Part shown: one piece after another, positions 7,248-15,273 of the stretch | Numbering within the stretch: the first letter of the stretch is position 1 | Layout: every line of letters begins with the position of its first letter | Origin: a virus | Virus record (IMG/VR): IMGVR_UViG_3300023175_001759 | Location: 1 to 39,032 of that record | Strand: one strand, 5' to 3' | Length of the DNA: 39,032 nucleotides | Notes under the pieces: model-generated | Database searches by the model: none | Told to the model about the DNA's origin: nothing | What the model saw: the letters and a program-made list of their open reading frames with translations, nothing else | Made by a program: the position numbers and the translations under genes

Positions 7248-8467
7248 TTGCCTATTGTACTCGATTCATACACCGAATTGTGTGTTTGTGTGCAACGAAT
7301 AAATGTTGCACATTTACTTAGTTGTTTGAGTTTCATTGCACCTGCATAGGTACATGTACTACGCACACCTCCTAGAATTTCCTGCACTGTTCTAGCCACA
7401 GGACCTCTGTAAGGTACCAACACTGTGCGTCCTTCTGATGAACGATAATCTTTAAGTCCACCAAAATGCTTATCGTTTGCACTTTCACTACTCATACCGT
7501 AGAATTGTACGAATTTCTTTTTTTCAAAAACAGGCTGCATAGGAGGATCAAATTCTCCCTTTTCAACTGCTTCGAGTGCTTTTTGTCTTTCTTCTTCCGG
7601 CATGTCTTGCGGAAAGGGTTGCATCTTTGCTTCCATAGTTTGATATGTTTTGGTTATTATTTCGCCACCGCCTTCATTGTGCCCAGCAAGCATGCCACCA
7701 AGCATAACAAAATCTGCACCGGCAGCAAAGGCCTTAGCGACATCTCCAGGGCAAGTACACCCACCGTCAGCAATAATGTGACCCCCAAGTCCATGGGCGG
7801 CATCTGCACATTCGATAACTGCCGATAACTGCGGATATCCAACACCAGTTTGTATGCGAGTAGTGCAAACACTCCCGGGACCAATGCCCACTTTAACAAT
7901 ATCGGCTCCACTTAGAATTAACTCCTCTGTCATTTCTCTTGTAACAACATTGCCAGCAATAATTACTAGATCTGGAAATTCTTCTCTTACTTTGCGAACA
8001 TGTGCTGCAAAGTGGTCGCTATAACCATTAGCAATATCCATACATACATATTTAAGTCTATAATCACATTCTTTCTTAACTTGAATAAGTTTGTTGTAAT
8101 CACTGTCACTTGTGCCTATGCTCATAGCAACATTTTCTGTACGTTCTAAACCGTCCCCGTCTAAGTCTTCACCGTTAAAGTACACAATAAGTTCTTCTGC
8201 GCTGTAAGTCTTTACAAGACAAGTAAACATCTCACCTTCGGCAAGTTTATCTGCCATACGCATAGTACCAACACCGTCCATGTTGCTTGCCATAATAGGA
8301 ATACCAATATAATGTTCATGGATTGCATGATCAGGATAACCTGGTTTGTAATTTCTAAACTGAAACTTACGATTAAGTTTAACTTGCTTACGACTATGTA
8401 AGGTACTACGCTTTGGACGAATGAGCACATCTTTATAATCAAGTTTTAAATCTTCTTCTAAACGCAT
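7244..8467 (-). CDS. guaC: GMP reductase (GuaC/IMPDH family)
   Basis: A 407-residue enzyme converting GMP to IMP and ammonia with NADPH. The loop [20 protein letters not shown] carries the catalytic Cys201. [28 protein letters not shown] and [17 protein letters not shown] are family blocks, and [20 protein letters not shown] followed by [21 protein letters not shown] favours GuaC over IMPDH, as does the lack of CBS domains. E. coli GuaC is 347 residues; the extra length includes about 40 residues near 280-320 ([19 protein letters not shown]), just before the FYGMSS block. It sits 4 bases after bS21 in the same unit. Rebalancing purines for phage DNA synthesis is the likely role. Confidence 0.9.
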   Translation of the reverse strand: MRLEEDLKLDYKDVLIRPKRSTLHSRKQVKLNRKFQFRNYKPGYPDHAIHEHYIGIPIMASNMDGVGTMRMADKLAEGEMFTCLVKTYSAEELIVYFNGEDLDGDGLERTENVAMSIGTSDSDYNKLIQVKKECDYRLKYVCMDIANGYSDHFAAHVRKVREEFPDLVIIAGNVVTREMTEELILSGADIVKVGIGPGSVCTTRIQTGVGYPQLSAVIECADAAHGLGGHIIADGGCTCPGDVAKAFAAGADFVMLGGMLAGHNEGGGEIITKTYQTMEAKMQPFPQDMPEEERQKALEAVEKGEFDPPMQPVFEKKKFVQFYGMSSESANDKHFGGLKDYRSSEGRTVLVPYRGPVARTVQEILGGVRSTCTYAGAMKLKQLSKCATFIRCTQTHNSVYESSTIGK

Positions 8468-8470
8468 TTA

Positions 8471-8719
8471 TCAATAACCCATTTCTAACTTACGTTTTGC
8501 TTCATTTTTCTTATAACGTCTAATTGCTGCTTCTTTTGATTTACGGCGTTTAGTGCCTTTTGATTCGTAGAATTCACGTTTACGAAGTTCTTGAAGAATA
8601 CCGTCTTCTGCAACTTTCTTCTTAAATCTGCGAAGTGCTTTGTTAACATCGTTATTGTGTACTTCCACATATAATCCGCGGAACTCGTTGTCCCCACGGC
8701 GTCTCATTTTATTAGCCAT
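8471..8719 (-). CDS. rpsU: ribosomal protein bS21
   Basis: An 82-residue basic protein matching bS21: [36 protein letters not shown] and a Lys/Arg-rich tail [20 protein letters not shown]. bS21 sits near the mRNA exit and anti-SD region of the 30S subunit and helps initiation. Phage copies, known from pelagiphages, could replace the host protein and bias ribosomes toward phage mRNA. It is the first gene of a unit with its own sigma70-like promoter, pointing to early expression. SD TGGAG. Confidence 0.95.
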   Translation of the reverse strand: MANKMRRRGDNEFRGLYVEVHNNDVNKALRRFKKKVAEDGILQELRKREFYESKGTKRRKSKEAAIRRYKKNEAKRKLEMGY

Positions 8720-8738
8720 TAATTACTCCATTTTTTAT

Positions 8739-8767
8739 ATGATAATATCAATTAGAAACTTTGTCAA
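8739..8767 (-). promoter_or_regulatory. sigma70-like promoter for bS21-guaC-nitroreductase
   Basis: TTGACA (8762-8767), 17 bases, then TATCAT (8739-8744) on the minus strand; the ATG is 20 bases below. Perfect -35 and 5/6 -10. Confidence 0.7.
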
Positions 8768-9134
8768 GTAAATTCTTTTCAAACCATGCAAGGTCATAAA
8801 ATCTGTTTTTACTTATGTGATGAAATCCTACTCTATCTTCTTGTAGTGTATAATATGTATTTGGTTGTGCAATTAAATGTGATACAAAATTTGTAGTTAA
8901 CAAATCTAAATTGTCAACATCAATTATTGTTAAGTCTACCATTTTGCATAGTCTTAAAAACCAAGCAGGTTCTTCTTCTGTTCCTACATAAAGGTATATA
9001 TTCACAGGAATATCAATTCTTCTTAAAATGTCCTGCAAATCTGTACGAAGATTTTGACTTGGACAAATTAAAAGAATACTATAACAGTCGTTAGAAATAA
9101 CATCAGGTGTGGTAATAATAGTTACGTCACTCAT
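8748..9134 (-). CDS. conserved-type phage protein of unknown function
   Basis: A 128-residue protein without a recognised domain. It alternates hydrophobic strands and helices (YSILLICPSQNLRTDLQDIL, then VNIYLYVGTEEEPAWFL and VDLTIIDVDNLDLLT), which looks like a small alpha/beta fold resembling a receiver or Rossmann-like half. A C-terminal helix follows. The start overlaps the large coiled-coil membrane protein gene by 8 bases, so it is probably co-made with it. Its 3' end covers the -35 region of the bS21 promoter. Confidence 0.7.
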   Translation of the reverse strand: MSDVTIITTPDVISNDCYSILLICPSQNLRTDLQDILRRIDIPVNIYLYVGTEEEPAWFLRLCKMVDLTIIDVDNLDLLTTNFVSHLIAQPNTYYTLQEDRVGFHHISKNRFYDLAWFEKNLLDKVSN

Positions 9135-11310
9135 TGTCTTTTATACGCTGCCAAATTGAATTTGCACTTTGTTCCTCATTTTGAGTGTAAGATTGCTCCC
9201 AAGGAAGTTCATCAATCTTACCTTTTATATATTGGTCTTTCCAAAATTTAATTGTCTGATCTGGATGAAGTTTTTTCCATTCTTGTTTGCTATTTTGATA
9301 ACCTAGATCAGTTTCTAGTAATGCTAGTCTTTCAGTTCTTTTTTTTTGAATTACTGCTTCTGTATCTTTTTTAGATTCAGTGCTTTCATTATTAGTTTCA
9401 TCTTCTTTTGCTTCAGGCTCTAATTCTATTGGTGTCGTTTCTTCTTCGGCCACAACCACTCTTTCGGAAGAGTCTCTTCCCGAATCGGTGGCTCCAGTGG
9501 TATGTTCGCTAATAGTTGTTTCAACTTCTCCTCCGCTGTCAACTTTAAATCCCTTATTTGCTACCATGCGCTCTGCCCTAGCACGATCGTAGTCTTTCCA
9601 ATATTGCTTATCGTTTGGTTTTTGTTTTCTGTGAAATTCAAAAGTGTATTGGCTTGCGATTAGCAATAAAACGGCAAGCGGATCAAATACAAAAATAATT
9701 GTGATGATAACCCAACGCACTGCCTCTTCTAATACATCTCTGTCTGCGTCTTCATAGATAAATTCTGCAATGTATTTGATAGGACCTACTTCTGCTTCTA
9801 GCTTTCTGTACTCTGCCTCTATGGCATATTTTTGTTCAGTCATTTCATCAATCAATGCATTTGCATCTCGAATACGCTGTGTCTGTTCGTCAATAATAGC
9901 ATCTATGTCTGCACCACCATCGACTCTAATTCTATCTCTTAACCTCTGTATTAAATCGTTACTTGCAGCAATTTGTGCATCTGCACCTTCACGAAGTTGT
10001 TTAATTGTATCTCGTGCTGCATTAATACGAGGATCATCTGCTTGACGCAAGGCAGTGATTTGCTCTTGTGCTGTTTGCCTTGCGCTCCTATTAGCAGGAA
10101 TATCTGTGTTTAAAACTGTATCAATCTTATTCTGTATATCTTGTTTAGCAGTTTTACTATCTTCAATTGCACTTGCTCTTATACTATCAATTGCATCTAA
10201 TAAGTTTTGCTTACGTGTGTTAATACTATCTGTCTGTGTTCCACGCAAATCTTTAACTAGATCTGTCAAACGATTTCTTTCGTTATCTAGTGTTTGAGTT
10301 GCTTGTGCTCTTAAATCTGTTTCTTGTGACTGTAATTGTGCAATGCGATCTTGTTGTGCTTCTACCCATGCAGTTAATGCACGTCTAGTATTACCGCCGA
10401 ACACTCCATCATCTGTTACACCAATGACTGCTTGTCCTTCACGAATTTTATCACGCTCTGTACTTTGTAATTTATTCGTTGTTACAACAATAGATTCTTC
10501 TATTGCTGCAATTCTAGTTTTTAAACTTTCAATTGCACTTGTGTCAATTTCTAAATTAGAAATACGTTGTTCATATTCATTTGCTTGTGTGTTGATTCGT
10601 TCCAAATCTTCATCTAATTGTGCTATTTGGTCAATATATGGCTGTACTTGTTCTTCAATACTAGCAACACTTGTACCTTCAATTTCACTTCTTAAATCTG
10701 AAACAACACTGTTAAGTCTTGTTAACTCAGTATCAAGACTTTTTATTTCATCTTCATAAACAGCAACTCTATCTTCTAATATAGTAAGTTGTGTCTGTAT
10801 AATAGCATTCTGTTCATCTATGGCAGGTTGAATTCTTTGATAAGCACTGTCTATACGTTCTTGTTCTTTATCAATTTGAGATTGAATGTCTGCATTTTGA
10901 TTGCCTGTGCTTTCCTCTGCTTTCTGTATCTTTTGTTCAGCACGAACAACTAGCGATTCTTGTCTTGCAATTTCAGTTTCTAGTCTTTCTACTTGTTCTA
11001 CACTTTCAATACTTGCACTTGTTTGTTCGATATGTGCTTTTGACAAGAAGCCAAAAATACCCATACTAGTAATAAACATAAGAACAACAACTGCAAGAGC
11101 AAGATAGGTCCTGAGCCACCACTTTGCTTGTGACCAATACCTATGTAGCCAAACCGCTGTAACCAGTTTGCCAATTTCAAGTGCACCGCCCATTACCATA
11201 ATAGGTATAGCGGCAGCCGCAAATATTGCGACTAACCCTGCGATGCTATAATAAATTGCTACTGCTGAAATTGCTAGTGCAGTAAAAAATACTAAAAAAC
11301 CTAATGCCAT
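9127..11310 (-). CDS. large membrane-anchored coiled-coil protein
   Basis: A 727-residue protein. The N-terminus has about three membrane segments (residues 5-25, 27-48 and 68-90). A very long coiled coil of Glu/Gln/Arg/Ala-rich heptads fills about 95-520, broken at about 295-315 by GVTDDGVFGGNTRRALTAW, which resembles the peptidoglycan-binding fold motif (DG.fG..T..Al..w). Another membrane segment lies at about 528-555 (IITIIFVFDPLAVLLLIAS), then an acidic, disordered tail of about 165 residues. The layout suggests a protein spanning the inner membrane with a long stalk, perhaps touching the cell wall. It lies directly after the SleB-type hydrolase (adjacent, no gap), so a role in lysis or envelope control is possible. 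Function unknown. Confidence 0.75.
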   Translation of the reverse strand: MALGFLVFFTALAISAVAIYYSIAGLVAIFAAAAIPIMVMGGALEIGKLVTAVWLHRYWSQAKWWLRTYLALAVVVLMFITSMGIFGFLSKAHIEQTSASIESVEQVERLETEIARQESLVVRAEQKIQKAEESTGNQNADIQSQIDKEQERIDSAYQRIQPAIDEQNAIIQTQLTILEDRVAVYEDEIKSLDTELTRLNSVVSDLRSEIEGTSVASIEEQVQPYIDQIAQLDEDLERINTQANEYEQRISNLEIDTSAIESLKTRIAAIEESIVVTTNKLQSTERDKIREGQAVIGVTDDGVFGGNTRRALTAWVEAQQDRIAQLQSQETDLRAQATQTLDNERNRLTDLVKDLRGTQTDSINTRKQNLLDAIDSIRASAIEDSKTAKQDIQNKIDTVLNTDIPANRSARQTAQEQITALRQADDPRINAARDTIKQLREGADAQIAASNDLIQRLRDRIRVDGGADIDAIIDEQTQRIRDANALIDEMTEQKYAIEAEYRKLEAEVGPIKYIAEFIYEDADRDVLEEAVRWVIITIIFVFDPLAVLLLIASQYTFEFHRKQKPNDKQYWKDYDRARAERMVANKGFKVDSGGEVETTISEHTTGATDSGRDSSERVVVAEEETTPIELEPEAKEDETNNESTESKKDTEAVIQKKRTERLALLETDLGYQNSKQEWKKLHPDQTIKFWKDQYIKGKIDELPWEQSYTQNEEQSANSIWQRIKDNE

Positions 11311-11832
11311 CTATTCCCACCTATAAAAAATATGCACACCAATCCTTCCTACTAATTGTAAATCTTTTGCCCATCTAGGACTAACATACTTGGCATGATA
11401 GTGGGTAGCGCCTTCGGTAATACCTCTGTGCTTTCTATCCCAAATCATAAACCATGCAATTTGTTGTGCGTTTATCCAAGCATTTCGATCTTGGGGTTCG
11501 TCGCTTTTTCCATCACAATACCAACTGAATTGACATGCGTCACGAACCATAACCATTTGGTTTGGATCTTTCCATGAAGGCTTTTGTTTTCCTTGTTTAA
11601 CGACTTCGCAAATTGTGTTTGGATAACGTGTATCTTCAACACGATTCATCACAACATCTGCAACTGCTACTTGGTCTGCGTAATTACTTCCCCTTGATTC
11701 ATAATATATATTTAGTGCAAGACAATACTCTTGCGGATGTACTTCTTCGCTGTATAACTCTGTTTTTTCTGTTGTTGCGTGTACACTTGTTGTAAGCATA
11801 ACCGCAATTAAGCCTAAGATTACTCGTTTCAT
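11311..11832 (-). CDS. SleB-type cell wall hydrolase (Hydrolase_2), exported
   Basis: A 173-residue protein with a signal peptide (residues 1-19, ending SVHA). The domain starts at EYCLALNIYYESRGSNYADQ and continues AVADVVMNRV, CQFSWYCDGK, ATHYHAKYVSPRWAK and the final IFYRWE. Glu45 in YESRG is the expected catalytic acid of this lytic-transglycosylase-like family, first known from spore cortex lysis enzyme SleB. In a phage it most likely cuts peptidoglycan at lysis, reaching the wall by the Sec route. Several small membrane proteins nearby could serve as holins. Confidence 0.85.
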   Translation of the reverse strand: MKRVILGLIAVMLTTSVHATTEKTELYSEEVHPQEYCLALNIYYESRGSNYADQVAVADVVMNRVEDTRYPNTICEVVKQGKQKPSWKDPNQMVMVRDACQFSWYCDGKSDEPQDRNAWINAQQIAWFMIWDRKHRGITEGATHYHAKYVSPRWAKDLQLVGRIGVHIFYRWE

Positions 11833-11884
11833 TTTTGCCTCGTTATATATTTAAGTGGTTTTTTGCATGTTTTTTATGCGTAGA

Positions 11885-12247
11885 TTAGTTTCTACGCATT
11901 TGTGCTATATCTTTAGCATCATCTTTCTTATCTGCAAACACAGGAACCATATTGCTCTTATGCATTGTTGCAACACCTAACAATGTACGCTCGCCTGAAT
12001 ATACATTGCGTTCTTTTTGTGGTGCATGTCCGTCAATACGATCACTAGTTGGAACTGTGTTAGCACTTGGATTACTATAGTCTGGCATTGCATAACGGTA
12101 GTCTGAACCTTTGCCAGTATAGCCCATAGACGCAAGCCATGTTTCATGCTCTGCTTGCGCACGTTGTAGTCTTTTGTTTTTAGATTTTTTCTGCTTACGA
12201 TTGTACTTGGTGGTGGTCATATAAGGACCTACAAGATGCATCGACAT
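11885..12247 (-). CDS. small basic phage protein of unknown function
   Basis: A 120-residue protein. The N-terminus is strongly basic (KYNRKQKKSKNKRLQRAQAE), followed by a polar, Pro/Ser/Thr-rich region and DGHAPQKERNVYSGERTLLG. No known domain was recognised. It has a clean SD (TAGGAG), with a sigma70-like promoter about 32 bases upstream, so it is probably an early product. It may bind nucleic acid. Confidence 0.7.
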   Translation of the reverse strand: MSMHLVGPYMTTTKYNRKQKKSKNKRLQRAQAEHETWLASMGYTGKGSDYRYAMPDYSNPSANTVPTSDRIDGHAPQKERNVYSGERTLLGVATMHKSNMVPVFADKKDDAKDIAQMRRN

Positions 12248-12278
12248 AATAAACTCCTAGTTGTGTTACTACTTGTTT

Positions 12279-12306
12279 AATATAGCATCTTAAAATTATT
12301 TGTCAA
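12279..12306 (-). promoter_or_regulatory. sigma70-like promoter
   Basis: TTGACA (12301-12306), a 16-base spacer, then TATATT (12279-12284) on the minus strand, upstream of the 120-residue basic protein. Confidence 0.6.
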
Positions 12307-12862
12307 CCTCTTTAAATCTTACTAATACGCTATTTCTATCATAACCTCTTTGTGCAACACTATGATAGGATATATCACTATTTTCAAATACAGTACAACT
12401 ATTATTAATTAAAGGTAATTCAAGGACTGGCTTGCGTTTTTTATCATGTAATATTGTGCCTCCATCAGGACGGTCTGCTACGCTAAAAAAATATTGAAAT
12501 GTAAAACTTCTTCCTTCGATATGATCCCATAAATCTCTATGTACTCTTTGAAGTTTCATCCATGGTCTGTCCTTTTTAAATACAGGTCCTTGATTATCTT
12601 GTCTAATTAGTGTTTTTGATTTAAATTTTTCCTGTAGTATTGGTGCAATATCTATAGCAAAAAAATCAAACAACTCTCCTTCCAACAAACCTTGCCACAT
12701 ACTCTCATTGTTGTAATTACGCCTTGTCATTTTTTCTTTTTTATATTCTGACTTTATAAGTTTTTGGAATTCTAATGGAAACAGATCCTTAACTACAAAA
12801 TGAAGGAAAGGATCTGTGTTAAACGGTTCCTGTAAAATTTTATCTCTTACATCAACTATCAA
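12296..12862 (-). CDS. 2-oxoglutarate/Fe(II) oxygenase-like protein
   Basis: A 188-residue protein with the layout of phage-borne 2OG-Fe(II) dioxygenases. VHRDLWDH supplies a possible H-x-D pair (His108, Asp110); the distal histidine would be His167 in SYHSVAQRGYDRN; and the Arg176 after it could bind 2-oxoglutarate. The two metal strands are about 57 residues apart, as usual. The start overlaps the SNase gene by 11 bases. Such proteins in cyanophages and pelagiphages have unknown substrates. Two more are found at 18545 and 19042. Confidence 0.6.
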   Translation of the reverse strand: MIVDVRDKILQEPFNTDPFLHFVVKDLFPLEFQKLIKSEYKKEKMTRRNYNNESMWQGLLEGELFDFFAIDIAPILQEKFKSKTLIRQDNQGPVFKKDRPWMKLQRVHRDLWDHIEGRSFTFQYFFSVADRPDGGTILHDKKRKPVLELPLINNSCTVFENSDISYHSVAQRGYDRNSVLVRFKEVDK

Positions 12863-13289
12863 GAACTACAATACCCTCACGTAAAAGCTTTTCTCTGTTG
12901 GCCATGTGTTTCATTGCAATTTCTTCTTTGCTTCCGCCAAAGTATGCTACAGCATGTCCCTCTTCAATAAGTATGTCAGTGGCTCTTCTATCGTCGATAA
13001 GGAAGTCTCCCAAAATTCGTCCGAACTTACCTTTTTTATCTTCTCCGCTTTTATCAATCTCTGTTTTGAGAATTTGAATAGATCCGACTGGCAGTAGTTC
13101 TTTGAGTCTAGATTTGCTTGCGAGTCCAAATGCTTTCTCCACTTTATCTCTTGTTCTAGATTCTGGAGTATCGATACCCATCATTCGTACTCTTTCTTTG
13201 TGCATCCAAACACCAAAACCTAAATCTATATCAATGTCAACAGTATCTCCATCAACTACTCTTAAAATTTTACATTTATATTCATACAT
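12852..13289 (-). CDS. staphylococcal nuclease-like (thermonuclease) protein
   Basis: A 145-residue SNase-domain protein. The OB-fold start YKCKILRVVDGDTVDIDIDL gives the metal-binding Asp residues; ERVRMMGIDTPESRTRD contains Arg35, Asp40 and Glu43; and KFGRILGDF supplies the second catalytic Arg (about 91). All main active-site residues are present. There is no signal peptide, so it acts in the cytoplasm. It probably degrades host nucleic acid or processes phage DNA. It overlaps its neighbours at both ends. Confidence 0.92.
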   Translation of the reverse strand: MYEYKCKILRVVDGDTVDIDIDLGFGVWMHKERVRMMGIDTPESRTRDKVEKAFGLASKSRLKELLPVGSIQILKTEIDKSGEDKKGKFGRILGDFLIDDRRATDILIEEGHAVAYFGGSKEEIAMKHMANREKLLREGIVVLDS

Positions 13290-13614
13290 TATCTGTATTC
13301 CCCCATAATTCCATTATTACTTCTCCAAATGCTTGTCCAAATATCCACATCAGAATTAGCAAGTGGGCCACTATATATAACAACACTGGTATTACAACAA
13401 AACTCACCCAACGTGGTTTGTGTTCCAGCCAGTGTAATAACTGTTTGATCCTGTTCTTAACACCATCCATCAAATACTTTCCTACAACATAACGTATAAT
13501 TCTCATTACAATTAGTATAGGTGAACTCAATACATCAAACAGTATCAAAAATAAATCAACACTGACATCCACTATGGAATCAATATTGAACTTCTTTTTG
13601 ATTTTTTGCCACAT
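13282..13614 (-). CDS. small membrane protein of unknown function
   Basis: A 110-residue protein with a basic N-terminus (MWQKIKKKF) and two or three membrane segments: about residues 18-45 (LFLILFDVLSSPILIVMRII) and 72-98 (SFVVIPVLLYIVAHLLILMW). A charged loop KNRIKQLLHWLEHK separates them. It overlaps the next gene by one base (stop/start). Holin or membrane anchor are possibilities given the wall hydrolase 1.5 kb downstream, but nothing specific proves it. Confidence 0.65.
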   Translation of the reverse strand: MWQKIKKKFNIDSIVDVSVDLFLILFDVLSSPILIVMRIIRYVVGKYLMDGVKNRIKQLLHWLEHKPRWVSFVVIPVLLYIVAHLLILMWIFGQAFGEVIMELWGNTDNV

Positions 13615-13808
13615 CAGTCAGATGAGAACATGCTGATCAGTTCTGGACCAAAACTCCCTGCTGCCCAACCTAGTGCTACAATAGCAATCACACCCATAAC
13701 TAGCCATTTCATTTTGAAATCGTCTACGTCCATGCGTAATGCTACAAGTTCATTTCCAAGGATTCGAACACTTACTTCGAGTTTTCCTTTATCGTCTTGT
13801 TCTGACAT
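13614..13808 (-). CDS. small single-span membrane protein
   Basis: A 64-residue protein. Residues 1-32 are charged and helical (VRILGNELVALRMDVDDFKM), followed by one membrane span KWLVMGVIAIVALGWAAGSF and a short tail. A similar design, charged helix then one span, occurs in the 79-residue protein at 33433. It may pair with the 110-residue membrane protein immediately downstream. Confidence 0.65.
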   Translation of the reverse strand: MSEQDDKGKLEVSVRILGNELVALRMDVDDFKMKWLVMGVIAIVALGWAAGSFGPELISMFSSD

Positions 13809-13835
13809 AATAATGACCCTCTCTTATTATATGTG

Positions 13836-13843
13836 TATTTATT
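13836..13843 (-). promoter_or_regulatory. late promoter variant AATAAATA
   Basis: AATAAATA on the minus strand, 27 bases before the 64-residue membrane protein gene and just after a terminator, a sensible place for a new late transcript. Confidence 0.4.
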
Positions 13844-13853
13844 GTTATAGTCA

Positions 13854-13881
13854 CAAAAAAAGAGCCCGGTGGACTCTTTTT
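13854..13881 (-). terminator. rho-independent terminator after the porin-like gene
   Basis: AGAGTCC-ACC-GGGCTCT on the minus strand (7 bp with one G-U) followed by seven T. An A-run on the other side could make it work in both directions. Confidence 0.85.
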
Positions 13882-13911
13882 AAGCGAACGGCGTATAGCC
13901 TATCCCGTTTA

Positions 13912-14688
13912 TTAGAAACTAAAACTTACACCAACTGTTGGAGTAAGATCTTCTGAATCTAGGTTGTAGTTTGCACCTGCTGTAACTTCAGCACCGCCGA
14001 TTGCATAAACATACTCACCACCTACGTTTTGTAGCGTGTCATCTTGGTCGCCGTTTAGGTATGCTGTGATACCACCTGTTTCAACTGTACCTTCGAAGCC
14101 AATGTTTTCAGCGTCTAGATCATATGAAAAAGCACCGCCTACTAAAATTGAACCTAGTGTAAGACCACTAACACCTGCACCTAGTACAGTGTTTTCTGTG
14201 TCCATATTATAGTCACCTGCTGCTGTTACATCAAGACCTGCTACACCCAATGTGTATGCACCTTGAATGTTGCTGATGTCTGTTACATCTGTTGTCCAGT
14301 CTGTAAAGCCAATTGCAACTTCTGCTGCACCTGCTGTTACTTTGACTGATTCAGTCATTGCTGGTGCTGCTAGTGTGTGGTTGCCTTCTGCATCTGGCAT
14401 AACACCATTGTCGTCACCAATTGCGATTCCAATAGCGTTTACAGTTGTACCAACTGTCCAACTATCAAGGACTACTGAATTTCCATCTGTTGCTGAAAAA
14501 TCTAAATCGATATCTGCTGCACCTGCAACATCAATACCTAAGTCTAGACCCATTGCTCCACCCCAGTCGTCATTAGCGTCTTGGGTAAAATCTAGTTCTA
14601 CTTCACCTGAAATAACTGGTGTTACTTCTTGTGCATAGGCTGATCCTGCAAATAAAAGTGCTACTATAATACTAAATACTTTGCGCAT
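13912..14688 (-). CDS. outer-membrane beta-barrel (porin-like) protein
   Basis: A 258-residue exported protein. The signal peptide spans residues 1-19 (ending SAYA-Q). The rest alternates polar and non-polar residues in short strands separated by Gly/Asp/Asn turns, for example ISGEVELDFTQDANDDWGGA, VGTTVNAIGIAIGDD and TLGSILVGGAFSYDLDAEN. It ends VGVSFSF: a final Phe with alternating aromatics is the signal for insertion by BAM. It is very acidic with few Lys. It resembles small porins of Alphaproteobacteria, but a family name is not certain. It has its own exact late promoter, a leader hairpin and a terminator, so it is likely a strongly made single-gene late transcript. A role in the virion is an alternative. 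Confidence 0.75.
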   Translation of the reverse strand: MRKVFSIIVALLFAGSAYAQEVTPVISGEVELDFTQDANDDWGGAMGLDLGIDVAGAADIDLDFSATDGNSVVLDSWTVGTTVNAIGIAIGDDNGVMPDAEGNHTLAAPAMTESVKVTAGAAEVAIGFTDWTTDVTDISNIQGAYTLGVAGLDVTAAGDYNMDTENTVLGAGVSGLTLGSILVGGAFSYDLDAENIGFEGTVETGGITAYLNGDQDDTLQNVGGEYVYAIGGAEVTAGANYNLDSEDLTPTVGVSFSF

Positions 14689-14722
14689 AATATTTTCCTT
14701 TATTTGTTATGTGTTAAAATAA

Positions 14723-14751
14723 GTGGGCAAGAAGAACCATTTCTTGCCCAC
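14723..14751 (-). other. strong leader hairpin upstream of the porin-like gene
   Basis: An 11-bp perfect stem (GTGGGCAAGAA with TTCTTGCCCAC) and 7-base loop, a few bases below the TATAAATA box. The minus strand continues CTTATTTT, so it might act as a weak terminator, but its place at the mRNA 5' end suits a stabilising or regulatory leader. Confidence 0.7.
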
Positions 14752-14755
14752 GTTT

Positions 14756-14763
14756 TATTTATA
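14756..14763 (-). promoter_or_regulatory. T4-type late promoter for the porin-like gene
   Basis: Exact TATAAATA on the minus strand, 68 bases before the ATG at 14688, with the long hairpin between. Confidence 0.7.
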
Positions 14764-14828
14764 TAAACCTCATGCTGCAACTGCACAATTAGTAAACCAA
14801 TATTTACATTTGTTGCAAATATACAACA

Positions 14829-15047
14829 CTATCCGCCTACATAAATTTTCTTCTTAGGACGATACCAAACTTTTTGTTCGTGTAATCTCCCTAATAAATT
14901 TTGTATGTCTCGCATCTCTTGTTTAAGTTCTGCGTGGTCTTCACCTTGCATCAAACGCAACCCTCTGCGTCCTGCTTTTGCTGTAAGAGCTTTTTCAATT
15001 ATGTCAATGTCTCTTACAGTTAGTTCAAACTTTAGATTTGGTTTCAT
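14829..15047 (-). CDS. small phage protein of unknown function
   Basis: A 72-residue basic, helical protein (TVRDIDIIEKALTAKAGRRG, then ELKQEMRDIQNLLGRLHEQK). Strong SD (GAGGGAG). It overlaps the preceding gene by 23 bases. The helix-turn-helix-like pairing could bind nucleic acid, but no family was recognised. Confidence 0.65.
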   Translation of the reverse strand: MKPNLKFELTVRDIDIIEKALTAKAGRRGLRLMQGEDHAELKQEMRDIQNLLGRLHEQKVWYRPKKKIYVGG

Positions 15048-15273
15048 TCAACATCTCCCTCGTTATTTTGTTTGCTGGCATACAAGCAACTTTAACTATT
15101 GTATCATTAAATCCCGCAACATTTATAACTTCTATAGCAAGTCTGTCGCTGTTAACAGGATCATTTATATAGGCTTTGCATTCGTTCTGTGTTTCAAACG
15201 GCAGAGTCTTTAGTGCAAAAGGTTCTGCTTCCAACATAACGAATACAATAAGCCACTTCATTGTTGTATCCAT
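15025..15273 (-). CDS. small exported or membrane-anchored protein of unknown function
   Basis: An 82-residue protein with a hydrophobic N-terminus (MKWLIVFVMLEAEPFAL) and two Cys (about 29 and 64) that could pair outside the membrane. ATG at 15273 or the fifth codon (15261) could be the start. It overlaps both neighbours. Confidence 0.55.
   Translation of the reverse strand: MDTTMKWLIVFVMLEAEPFALKTLPFETQNECKAYINDPVNSDRLAIEVINVAGFNDTIVKVACMPANKITREMLNETKSKV

Noticed and set aside
7466-7911. Open frames inside guaC on both strands
   Set aside because: guaC is certain from its catalytic motifs; these frames have no start signals and odd composition.
10343-10759. Long plus-strand open frames opposite the coiled-coil gene
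   Set aside because: They mirror the repetitive codons of the 727-residue protein, are Ser/Cys/Leu-rich, lack SDs and overlap a solid gene completely.
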